This document shows, in pieces, positions 51,282-58,639 of a stretch of DNA of 64,000 nucleotides (positions are counted from its first letter, which is position 1; every line of letters begins with the position of its first letter). The notes under the pieces are model-generated. The model had not been told where the DNA came from, made no database searches, and was given only the letters and a program-made list of their open reading frames with translations. Source of the stretch: JBFGCT01 sp963825565 (GTDB taxonomy: Bacteria; Actinomycetota; Acidimicrobiia; Acidimicrobiales; Ilumatobacteraceae). The stretch spans positions 124,001 through 188,000 of the forward strand of contig CAWGTW010000010.1 of NCBI GenBank assembly GCA_963825565.1, given 5' to 3'. A program made the translations under genes and the position numbers.

Positions 51282-51327
51282 CAGCGTTGGTCTTCCCGTC
51301 GGTCAGCGTGGCCCATACAGGAATGCC

Positions 51328-51333
51328 AGGCTA
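51328..51333 (-). promoter_or_regulatory. -10 box TAGCCT overlapping the tilS stop
   Basis: The TAG stop codon of tilS forms the first half of the hexamer; 11-nt spacer to an ATG at 51316 that opens an 11-codon frame ending at the phosphatase-like start. Confidence 0.35.
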
Positions 51334-52259
51334 TCGGTCGCCGGCCGCGCCGTCACAAAGGCACAGACGTTGGCGCGAGCGCTCGACGCGCCGACCGGCA
51401 CCGACGTCGCACCCGACCGCCCCGCCGCGCGCGACGTCGAGCACCCGCGCGACGGTCGCGGCATCGGGCGGGTAGCCGCCGCGGGCGAGCCAGCGGCGGA
51501 TCGCTCGGCGGGCGAGCGGGAGCGGCGCCTCGGCCAGTTGGCGCGCGTCGGTCGGGTCGAGGCCCGCGGCCAGCTCCTCGAGGAGGTCGTCGTCCGCGCG
51601 GAGCAGGTCGGCCGTGCGGGTGAGCAGCGGGACGACGTCGCGCTCGACGATGCGCTCGATGAGCGGCAGCAGCTCGTGGCGGACCCGGTTGCGGCGGAAT
51701 CGTGGCTCCCGGTTCGTCGGATCGTCGGCGAACCCGAGTCCGAGCTCGACGCAGAGCGTCACGGTCTCGGCGCGCCGGAGGCCGAGGATCGGATGCTGCG
51801 GGCCGGGCCGGATCGCGGCGAGCCCCGTGGCGCCGGCGCCGCGCCCGAGGGCGAGCAGCAGCGTCTCGGCCTGATCGTCCGCGGTGTGCCCGAACATCGC
51901 ACCGGGTCCGAGTGCTCGGTGGCGCGCGGCGCGCGAGCGGCCTCGAGGTTCGGACCGTCATCGAGCGCGATCGGCTCGACGAGGTGGGCGACGCCGAGCC
52001 GGTGGGCGGTCGAGCGGGCGATCGTCGCGTCGCGGTCGGCGCCGTCGCGCAGCCCGTGGTGGACGTGGACGGTGGTGACGTCGCACCCCGCGGCGACGGC
52101 GAGGGCGGTCATCGCCGTCGAATCGGCGCCTCCGGACAGCGCGCACCGAACCGGCGTGCCCGGTCGGGGGAACGTGCAGCGGGCGAGCAGGGCACCGAGC
52201 GCCGGCTGCCGGCTCAACCACTCGGTCAGCGGTGGTCCGGGCCAGGCGAAATCCGACAC
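51331..52259 (-). CDS. tilS: tRNA(Ile)-lysidine synthase, frameshifted
   Basis: N-terminal part from the ATG at 52259 has the PP-loop CALSGGADSTAM and VHVHHGLRDGADRD; the C-terminal part (MFGHTADDQAETLLLALGRGAGATGL) is one frame over. After GPNLEA the codons resume correctly only if one base is added at about 51940, where two instead of three bases separate the blocks. TilS converts C34 to lysidine in tRNA-Ile(CAU) and is normally essential, so a sequence error is more likely than loss. No intact copy is in the window. Confidence 0.85.
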
Positions 52260-52262
52260 CGC

Positions 52263-52415
52263 TCAGAGGTCGGCTTCGCGGGCCTTCTTGCCCCCTGGGT
52301 GCTGCTTGGACGACACGGTCTTGAGGTAACCACCGACCAGGACGACGCCGGCGAGCAGCGTTCCCCCTGCGAGCGCGACCCCGATCCACCAGTGCCAGAC
52401 TTCCGCTGCGAGCAT
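52263..52415 (-). CDS. 50-residue single-helix membrane protein
   Basis: From the ATG at 52415: MLAAEVWHWWIGVALAGG then a hydrophobic helix and a basic tail (SSKQHPGGKKAREADL). N-out/C-in topology is likely. TAGCCT box 7 nt upstream. Stop lies 3 bp before the tilS ATG, so it probably leads a tilS transcript. No family recognised. Confidence 0.65.
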   Translation of the reverse strand: MLAAEVWHWWIGVALAGGTLLAGVVLVGGYLKTVSSKQHPGGKKAREADL

Positions 52416-52422
52416 GTCGCCG

Positions 52423-52428
52423 AGGCTA
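52423..52428 (-). promoter_or_regulatory. -10 box TAGCCT
   Basis: 7-nt spacer to the ATG at 52415. Confidence 0.5.
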
Positions 52429-52473
52429 TCCAACCCGTCCCGCCATCCCCGCACGCCCTGCGAGGGACGTCGG

Positions 52474-52743
52474 TCAGCCGATGACGCCGTCGCCGTCGAG
52501 GTCGGTGTCGAAGCACCGCTCGATGCGGGCGAGGAGTTCGGGGGGCATCTCGTCGTTGTTGCACTTCTCGCGCACGACGATCTTCAGTTCGGCATGGAAG
52601 TCGAAGGCCCCGTAGCAGTCCGGGCAGCCCTCGAGATGGTGGTGGATGGCGGTCCGCGTCTGGGTCGTCAGCTCGTCGTCGAGGAACCGGTCGAGTTCCC
52701 TCAGTGTCGCCGAGCAGTCGGGTTCGTCGCACTCGCTCATCAT
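52474..52743 (-). CDS. rsrA: Zinc-associated anti-sigma factor, RsrA-like
   Basis: 89 residues. Cysteine/histidine cluster (CDEPDC near the start, HHHLEGCPDC at about residues 34-43) matches ZAS anti-sigma factors that bind zinc and release the sigma factor on disulfide stress. Coupled to the upstream sigma gene: its ATG at 52743 overlaps the sigma stop, with AGGAGG inside the last sigma codons. A second ATG follows at 52740. Confidence 0.9.
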   Translation of the reverse strand: MMSECDEPDCSATLRELDRFLDDELTTQTRTAIHHHLEGCPDCYGAFDFHAELKIVVREKCNNDEMPPELLARIERCFDTDLDGDGVIG

Positions 52744-53339
52744 CACTCCTCCTGCACGGCTCCGTCGCCGGTCGGTTCCGCCGAAACCAGTCCACGGTCA
52801 CGGGCGTACTCATACAACGCCTTCTGCATCGCCTTTCTTCCCCGATGGAGGCGGGACATCACCGTCCCGATCGGGATCTCGAGTATCTCGGCGATCTCCT
52901 TGTACGCAAAGCCGTCCACGTCGGCGAGGATCACCGGCAGCCGGAAGTTCTCGGGCAGGCTCTCCAGGGCGCGCTTGACCTCGTCGTCGGGGAGCGCGGT
53001 CATCAGCGACTCCTCCGCCGACCGGCCGAGCTCGGCGTTGTCGAGCGAGCTCATCCGCTTGTACAGGTACAGGTCCTCGATCTCGCCGAGGTCGGTCTCG
53101 TCGGGTCGCCGCTGCTTGGCCCGGTACTTGTTGATGTAGGTGTTGGTCAGGATGCGGAACAGCCACGCTCGCAGGTTGGTGCCCTCGGTGTAGGTGTGGA
53201 AGCTACGGAAGCCCTTGAGATAGGTCTCCTGGACGAGGTCCTCGGCATCGGCCCGGTTGCGCGTCATCCGCATCGCGGCCGAGTAGAGCTGGGGTGCGAA
53301 CTCCATCGCCTGCCCGGCGAACGTGGCCTGATCTGCCAT
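52743..53339 (-). CDS. sigR: ECF sigma factor, SigR/SigH-type
   Basis: 198 residues. Region 2 (DLVQETYLKGFRSFHTYTEGTNLRAWLFRILTNTYINKYR) and region 4 (LPENFRLPVILADVDGFAYKEIAEILEIPIGTVMSRLHRGRK) match SigR, which directs the thiol-oxidative stress regulon. With RsrA and the mshA gene in this window it implies mycothiol-linked control of disulfide stress. Upstream 107 bp to the MarR gene hold no recognised TANNNT box; a SigR-type autoregulatory promoter was not identified. Confidence 0.94.
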   Translation of the reverse strand: MADQATFAGQAMEFAPQLYSAAMRMTRNRADAEDLVQETYLKGFRSFHTYTEGTNLRAWLFRILTNTYINKYRAKQRRPDETDLGEIEDLYLYKRMSSLDNAELGRSAEESLMTALPDDEVKRALESLPENFRLPVILADVDGFAYKEIAEILEIPIGTVMSRLHRGRKAMQKALYEYARDRGLVSAEPTGDGAVQEE

Positions 53340-53446
53340 TGCCGAGGGACCCTATCGGGTCGGCTCGAATCGACCCGATCCAGCGCCGTGCCGCGCCCGG
53401 TCGGCCCGGCCGCGCACGTGTCGTGTCACCGTCGACAGGGGATCGG

Positions 53447-54034
53447 TCAATCGGGCGGCGCGTCGGGTGCGCCGCCCGCCAGGGCGCCGTCGGCCGCGGC
53501 CGCGTGATCGGTACGTGCGAGCTGCAGGACGACGTCGTCGAGGGCGTCGATGAACCGGTCGAGGAGGTCGGCGAGCGCGGCGCGCTCGTCGCGCTCGAAC
53601 GCGCTCAGGATGGCCCGCATCACCTGGGCACGGCGTCCGGCGACGTCGGTGTGCTGGCGGCGCCCCTCGGTCGTGATGCGGACCATCACGACGCGGCCGT
53701 CGTCGGGCGACGTGTAGCGCTCGGCCAGACCGTCCTTGACCAGGCGCTGGACGGCGCGCGTGGCGGTCGACGGCTCGACGTGCAGCCGGTCGGCGAGGCC
53801 GCGCATCGTCCGGTCACCGCGCATCAGCAGATCGAGCGCGTCCATCTGGCCCTGCTCGAGGCGGGCCTCCTTGCCCATCATGTAGTCCCGCACGCTCGAC
53901 GTGCGAGCCCCGCGTCGCAGTTCGATCCACGCTCCGCCGATGCGCCTCGCCTGGTCCCGGTCGACCGGGTTGCCGAAGTCGAACGTACCCGCGCCGCCCG
54001 GCCCGGCGCGCTCTTCCTCGGGGGCGGTGGCCAT
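53447..54034 (-). CDS. MarR-family transcriptional regulator
   Basis: 195 residues. Winged helix: MRGLADRLHVEPSTATRAVQRLVKDGLAERYTSPDDGRVVMVRIT at about residues 77-121, flanked by dimerisation helices. An Ala/Gly/Pro-rich tail follows. MarR proteins usually repress themselves and a divergent gene in response to small aromatic ligands. Its -10 box overlaps that of the divergent hydrolase, so both are likely its targets. Confidence 0.9.
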   Translation of the reverse strand: MATAPEEERAGPGGAGTFDFGNPVDRDQARRIGGAWIELRRGARTSSVRDYMMGKEARLEQGQMDALDLLMRGDRTMRGLADRLHVEPSTATRAVQRLVKDGLAERYTSPDDGRVVMVRITTEGRRQHTDVAGRRAQVMRAILSAFERDERAALADLLDRFIDALDDVVLQLARTDHAAAADGALAGGAPDAPPD

Positions 54035-54043
54035 GTCCGTTTG

Positions 54044-54050
54044 TACGCTA
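54044..54050. promoter_or_regulatory. Shared divergent -10 element TACGCTA
   Basis: Read forward, TACGCT (54044-54049) lies 8 nt before the hydrolase ATG at 54058. Read in reverse, TAGCGT (54050-54045) lies 10 nt before the MarR ATG at 54034. One heptamer therefore serves both directions, and only one polymerase could occupy it at a time. Confidence 0.6.
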
Positions 54051-54057
54051 CTCAGCG

Positions 54058-54771
54058 ATGGAGGACCGCAGCGGGCCGGACGAGGTGGTCGATCCGCGAA
54101 ATCCGTCCGCCCTCGAGGCGCTCCGCCCGCTCGCCACGAGCGAGGTCGCCGTCACGCCGTCGCTGCGTCATCGCGAGGTCTTCACGACCCGCGGCCTGCT
54201 CACCGTCCTCTGGCACGAGCCGGCCGAGACGACCCGCCGGCCGGCGGCGATCGTCGCCTGCGGGGGCGCGATGGGCGGCCTGCTCGGCCCGGGGCGCGGG
54301 CTGTACCAGGAGCTGGGTGAGCGCTGGTCCGGGCGCGGCGTGAGCGTGCTGCGGGTCGGGTACCGCGACCCGAACAACCTCGATCTCTGTGCCCACGACC
54401 TGGCCTGCGGCGTCGAGCTCGCCCGCGACGCGGGTGCCGCCCGCGTCGTGCTGCTCGGGCACAGCTTCGGTGGCGCAGTGGCGATCCGCACCGCCGTCGT
54501 CATGCCGCGGTCGGTCGTCGGCGTGGTCACGTTCGCCACGCAGTCGGCCGGCTGCGAGGTCGCCGGGGCGCTCGCCGGGCGGCCGCTTCTGCTGTTCCAC
54601 GGCGAGCGCGACGAACTCCTGCCGCCGGAGTCGAGCCGGGTCGTCCGGGCGATCGCCGGTGCCGGCGACGTGGTGATGCTGCCCGGTGACGGCCACCTGC
54701 TGTCCGAGAGCCACGACGTGCTGGTCGAGCGGCTCGACGAGTGGTTGCCGCCGGTGCTCGGCCTGCCCTGA
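54058..54771 (+). CDS. Alpha/beta hydrolase (dienelactone hydrolase-like)
   Basis: 237 residues. VACGGAMGGLLGPGR precedes the nucleophile elbow LLGHSFGGAVA; aspartate in FHGERDELLPPE and histidine in LPGDGHLL complete the triad. Substrate unknown; divergent pairing with a MarR regulator suggests an aromatic or xenobiotic ester. Confidence 0.85.
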   Translation: MEDRSGPDEVVDPRNPSALEALRPLATSEVAVTPSLRHREVFTTRGLLTVLWHEPAETTRRPAAIVACGGAMGGLLGPGRGLYQELGERWSGRGVSVLRVGYRDPNNLDLCAHDLACGVELARDAGAARVVLLGHSFGGAVAIRTAVVMPRSVVGVVTFATQSAGCEVAGALAGRPLLLFHGERDELLPPESSRVVRAIAGAGDVVMLPGDGHLLSESHDVLVERLDEWLPPVLGLP

Positions 54772-54815
54772 TCGCGATCGGGCGTCGGCACCCGGAACGT
54801 TCACCCTCGGGGTAC

Positions 54816-54821
54816 TAGGTT
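54816..54821 (+). promoter_or_regulatory. -10 box TAGGTT
   Basis: 8-nt spacer to the GTG at 54830. Confidence 0.5.
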
Positions 54822-54829
54822 GGCCGCTC

Positions 54830-55123
54830 GTGTCGGAGCATGCGGTGAACGAGCGGCCGGACGATGTCGCACCGATGGGAGATGTCGCCGCGGAGGGCGC
54901 TGGCCGCGACTTCCGCGGGTCGCGCCGGCTGGTCGGGTCCGAGGAGTGGTTCTGGTACCTCGCCGCGGCCGTGACCTACATCGTGCTCGGCATCTGGCAC
55001 AAGTGGCTGCTCAACTGGTTCGTCGGGCCGGCGTGGCTGGTCGGCTTCGTGGTGGCCGGGCCGTGGCTGACCGACCGCCTCGGGTTGACCGGGCGCCGGC
55101 CGGGTGGGGATCGGTCACCGTGA
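54830..55123 (+). CDS. Small two-helix membrane protein
   Basis: 97 residues. A polar N-terminus of about 38 residues, then two hydrophobic segments (WFWYLAAAVTYIVLGIW and WFVGPAWLVGFVVAGPWL). No family recognised. Its stop overlaps the GTG of the DUF457 gene (GTGA), so the products are probably partners in the membrane. Confidence 0.7.
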   Translation: MSEHAVNERPDDVAPMGDVAAEGAGRDFRGSRRLVGSEEWFWYLAAAVTYIVLGIWHKWLLNWFVGPAWLVGFVVAGPWLTDRLGLTGRRPGGDRSP

Positions 55124-56058
55124 GCTGGGCCGCCCACCAGTTCGAGGTCTACGCGGTCCAGGCCCACCTCCCGCGGAAGATGCGGGGCAAGGTCAGCTTC
55201 TGGGCGATCTTCCTCGGCGACTTCACGCCCGACTTCCTGTCCAAGTTCTGGGTCTACGGCTTCACGATCAACGGCAAGCACTACGGCGCCGACGTCCCCC
55301 ACCAGTGGCACCGGGGGTGGCCTGGCATGGGCTTCACCCACACCCTGTTCTTCGGTGTCCTCATCACGTTGGCGTTCTGGCTCTGGAAGCGCAACCGGGC
55401 CTTCACCATCGGGTATCTGCTCGGGTTCGCCGCCCACGCCCTGACCGACATCAACGACTCGGTCGGGACGATGCTGCTGTTCCCGTTCACCACGCTGAAC
55501 TGGACGTCGCAGACCTGGGCCTATGCCGCCACGATCGACGGTGGGAAGTACCTCGACGCAGCGGCGTACTACTCGAGTCTCGGCCTGGCGATGGACGTGT
55601 TCTGGCTCGTCGTCGTGCTGTTCTCCTGGCGGGTGCTCACCCGCGAGTACTGGCGAACGAGCATCGTGCCGACCGACGCCCGGGTGTGGGCCGCGTTCGG
55701 GCGGGTGCTGCCCGAGCGGGGGTTGCTGGCGCTGTACCGGGCGACGTTCTTCTACGGCGTCTGCCGGATGATCTCGTGGAGCCTCTGGGCGCACGTCGTC
55801 GCCGAGCCGATCATCGACGGCGTCCAGCGCACCGGGTTCCCGTTCGACCTGTCGTGGACCGGCCCGTATTGGCTCGCGGCTCGATCGCTCCCGCATGCCA
55901 ACCCTTGGCTGGCGTACCCGACGGCGCTGCTCCTGCTCGTTGGTGTCTACTGGGCGGCGATCAGGCTCTGGGAGCCGATGGGCGAAGCCGAGGCGAACCG
56001 GCGGAACCGATCGCGGAACGGCACCCAAGAGGTGTCAGGGGTCCACGATTCGGCCTGA
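55120..56058 (+). CDS. Membrane-bound metal-dependent hydrolase-like protein (DUF457/YbcI type)
   Basis: 312 residues, about six membrane helices. GDFTPDFL, HRGWPGMGFTHTLFFG and AHALTDINDS place conserved Asp and His residues on helix ends, as in the DUF457/YdjM group of predicted inner-membrane hydrolases. GTG start overlapping the upstream stop. Its last 112 bp overlap the convergent small gene at 55947-56267. Confidence 0.75.
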   Translation: MSWAAHQFEVYAVQAHLPRKMRGKVSFWAIFLGDFTPDFLSKFWVYGFTINGKHYGADVPHQWHRGWPGMGFTHTLFFGVLITLAFWLWKRNRAFTIGYLLGFAAHALTDINDSVGTMLLFPFTTLNWTSQTWAYAATIDGGKYLDAAAYYSSLGLAMDVFWLVVVLFSWRVLTREYWRTSIVPTDARVWAAFGRVLPERGLLALYRATFFYGVCRMISWSLWAHVVAEPIIDGVQRTGFPFDLSWTGPYWLAARSLPHANPWLAYPTALLLLVGVYWAAIRLWEPMGEAEANRRNRSRNGTQEVSGVHDSA

Positions 56059-56267
56059 GCGACGACATCGGCGCCGAGCACTGCGACCGGGTCGAGGTCG
56101 AGGGCGCGGAGGAACGCCACGGTCCGTACGTCGTGGGCCACCGGGTCGGGGTCGGGGGCGAGGTCGACGGCAGCCAGCGCCTTGTGCACCGGTCCCTTGA
56201 CGAAGTAGCCGACGATCGCCGCGCTCGCCAGCGCCGCTTCGGTGTTGCTCAAGCAGTTCGCACACAT
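55947..56267 (-). CDS. 106-residue protein, unknown
   Basis: Starts MCANCLSNTEAAL, with two close cysteines, then a partly hydrophobic stretch (AAIVGYFVKGPVHKALAAV) and an acidic/polar tail. TACGCT box 7 nt upstream of the ATG at 56267 supports this start. The last 37 codons are antisense to the 3' end of the DUF457 gene. No family recognised. Confidence 0.55.
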   Translation of the reverse strand: MCANCLSNTEAALASAAIVGYFVKGPVHKALAAVDLAPDPDPVAHDVRTVAFLRALDLDPVAVLGADVVAQAESWTPDTSWVPFRDRFRRFASASPIGSQSLIAAQ

Positions 56268-56274
56268 GCCGACC

Positions 56275-56280
56275 AGCGTA
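56275..56280 (-). promoter_or_regulatory. -10 box TACGCT
   Basis: 7-nt spacer to the ATG at 56267. Confidence 0.5.
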
Positions 56281-56320
56281 GTCGGCCGCCCCGCCCGACG
56301 AGGCCGCAACGAGCCGACCG

Positions 56321-56606
56321 TCACCTCGGTTGGGCCGCTCCGCCCTGCGCTCTCAGGGCTCCGGGAACCAGGTCTTCCCACCGTGACGGATCCGGACCGC
56401 GGGACACGAGCGCGACAACGGCAGCGATCCCGATCACGATGACGATGGCGGCCGCGCTCGGCGAACACGCGTGCTTGGGACGTCCCGGTTCGGCGCTCAT
56501 TCCCCGCTGAGACGAGCGAGGCGAACGTCGGCGCGGGCACCGAAGACGATGTCAGGCTGTCGATGGTCTCCCGAACACGGACGTCGTGCTGTTCATGCGA
56601 GTGCAT
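56321..56606 (-). pseudogene. Possible frameshifted small membrane partner of the ECF sigma factor
   Basis: From the ATG at 56606 the frame begins like an anti-sigma-type polypeptide (VRETIDSLTSSSVPAPTFASL) and overlaps the sigma stop by 14 nt. It then turns into Arg-rich nonsense, while a neighbouring frame encodes a clear membrane helix (SAAAIVIVIGIAAVVALVSR) and stops at 56321. Alternatively the second frame is an independent 59-residue protein starting at 56500. Either way a membrane protein follows the sigma gene. The rest of the gap to 56268 holds only the promoter box for the next gene. Confidence 0.4.
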
Positions 56607-57060
56607 GGAGTGCCTCCGACAACTTCTCGTGGGCTCTGGTGCGATGCCGCTTCACCGCACCCTCGGGAATCGCGAGTCGAGCGGCGATCTGGCGCGTCGA
56701 CAGGTCCTCCCAGTAGGCGAGGTGAACCACGGCCCGCTGGCGCCGGCTCATCTGTTCGAGCGCGATCGCGATCTCAGGATCGACCGTGGCCATCTCGTAG
56801 CACTCCGGCGCCCACAGGCGCTGCTCGCGGGCGATCCGCCGATGGTTGGTCCGCCAGTGCTTCAGTGCCGCCCGGTGGACGGTTCGGTACAGGTAGCTCG
56901 TCATGTCGTCGATGCGCTCCGTTCGGCTCTCGAGGGCCGCAACCACGCCCGCGGCCAGTACGTCCGGCCCGTCCGTGGCACCGACGAGGGAGACCGCGAA
57001 CCGGGCGAGGGCCGCGCCATGGCGTTCGTAGCAACGCCTGACCTCCTCGACTCGGTCCAT
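56593..57060 (-). CDS. ECF-type sigma factor with a divergent region 2
   Basis: 155 residues. Region 4 is clear: MSRRQRAVVHLAYWEDLSTRQIAARLAIPEGAVKRHRTRAHEKL. Region 2 is recognisable but weak (MTSYLYRTVHRAALKHWRTNHRR). It probably directs a small stress regulon; the membrane-segment reading frame just downstream may encode its regulator. Start ATG at 57060. The 285 bp to the divergent aminotransferase show no recognised element. Confidence 0.8.
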   Translation of the reverse strand: MDRVEEVRRCYERHGAALARFAVSLVGATDGPDVLAAGVVAALESRTERIDDMTSYLYRTVHRAALKHWRTNHRRIAREQRLWAPECYEMATVDPEIAIALEQMSRRQRAVVHLAYWEDLSTRQIAARLAIPEGAVKRHRTRAHEKLSEALHALA

Positions 57061-57345
57061 GCCATGATGACCCCACGGGACCCCCGCCTGGATGACAGCA
57101 TCAGCGAAACCCGTGGCAGAACTCAACGGGTGCCGTGTCAGCAGAAGTTCGCGGTGTTCCGCCGGCCGGCTTCGCCGCTCGCTGCGTTGCGGCTCCTCAC
57201 CGTTGGGCAAGGCCACGCAGTGGTCGCTGCGCCTTGCGAGCAACGAACCCCACTCGACGTCGACTCCCCGTACGTTCACTGACACGGCACCAGCCACACG
57301 GCCGTCGACCCCCGGCGGCGGACCCCGAAGCGCGAGACTCGACCC

Positions 57346-58482
57346 GTGATCGAAGCCGCCGTCCACGCCGCCGCCGTCCCGCCGTTCCATGCGATGGCGA
57401 TGAGCCGATTGGGTCGCGAGCGGGAGGCAGCCGGCCAGCGGGTGCTGCACCTCGAGGTCGGCCAGCCGTCGACACCGCTGCCGCGGCTGGCCCGCGAGGC
57501 GGTCGAGGACGCGCTCGACCACCCGCTCGGCTACACCACCGCCCCGGGCCTCCAGCGGCTGCGCGCCCGCCTGGCCGACCGGTACCGCGACGTCGACCCG
57601 TCCCGGGTCCTGGTGGTCGGCGGCGCGTCCGCCGGGTTCACGCTCGCCTTCCTCACCCTGTTCGACCACGGGGCGCGGGTCGGCATCGTCGAACCCGGGT
57701 ACCCGTGCTACCGCAACACGCTGATCGCACTCGGGCTGACCCCGGTGCCGATCGCCGTCGGTGACGACACGCGCTGGGCGCCGACACCCGAGCTGCTCGC
57801 CGCCGCAGGCGACCTCGACGGGCTGGTGCTCGCTTCGCCGTCGAACCCGACCGGAACCGTGCTCGGCGAGGCTGCGCTCGCCACGCTCGCCAACCACTGC
57901 CGGGACAACGGCATCAGGGTCGTGTCCGACGAGATCTACCACGGCATCGTCGAGGTGCCGGCGCCGCAGATCCTCGACCACCACGACGAGGCGTTCGTGA
58001 TCAGCAGCTTCTCGAAGTACTGGTCGATGACCGGTTGGCGCGTCGGGTGGATCGTCGTGCCCGACGCGCTGGTCGACACGGTCGAGCGGTTGCAGCAGAA
58101 CCTGTTCATCTGCGCGCCCCACGTCTCCCAGGTGGCGGCGCTCGGCGCGCTCGATGCGACCGAGGAGATCGACGGCCACGTCGCGCGCTACCGCGTCAAC
58201 CGGCTGGTGATGCTCGACGGGCTCGCCGCCGCCGGCATCGACGAGATCGCGCCCGCCGACGGCGCGTTCTACGTCTATGCCCACGTCCCCCAGTTCACGA
58301 CCGAGCTGGGCATCGATTCGCTGGCGCTCTGCCTCCGCTGGCTCGACGAACTCGGGGTCTGCGCGACACCGGGCATCGACTTCGACCTCGCCCGCGGGCA
58401 CGAGTACGTCCGGTTCTCCTACGCCGGGCACGGGCCGGACCTGGCCGAGGCGTGCGCGCTGATCGCCGGCTGGTCGCCGTGA
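57346..58482 (+). CDS. Class I/II PLP-dependent aminotransferase
   Basis: 378 residues. HLEVGQPSTPLP, LASPSNPTGTVL, SDEIYHGIVE and the PLP lysine in ISSFSKYWSMTGWRVGW, then YVRFSYAG for the substrate-carboxylate arginine. Fold-type I aspartate aminotransferase group; specific amino acid not evident. GTG start with a GAGACT element 6 nt upstream, a variant of the TANNNT box. Confidence 0.9.
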   Translation: MIEAAVHAAAVPPFHAMAMSRLGREREAAGQRVLHLEVGQPSTPLPRLAREAVEDALDHPLGYTTAPGLQRLRARLADRYRDVDPSRVLVVGGASAGFTLAFLTLFDHGARVGIVEPGYPCYRNTLIALGLTPVPIAVGDDTRWAPTPELLAAAGDLDGLVLASPSNPTGTVLGEAALATLANHCRDNGIRVVSDEIYHGIVEVPAPQILDHHDEAFVISSFSKYWSMTGWRVGWIVVPDALVDTVERLQQNLFICAPHVSQVAALGALDATEEIDGHVARYRVNRLVMLDGLAAAGIDEIAPADGAFYVYAHVPQFTTELGIDSLALCLRWLDELGVCATPGIDFDLARGHEYVRFSYAGHGPDLAEACALIAGWSP

Positions 58483-58639
58483 TGCACCGCCCCACCCGCC
58501 GCTGCTCAGACGTTCGTGTGCGGCCCGGATGGCCGCCGCCCCGGTGCCGATGTTCGCCACCGGCCGGCGAGAGAGGCGCCGGCGACGAGCCGGAAACGAG
58601 CGAGCCGCGACGCCGCGATCGAGCCATCGTGTCAGCGGT

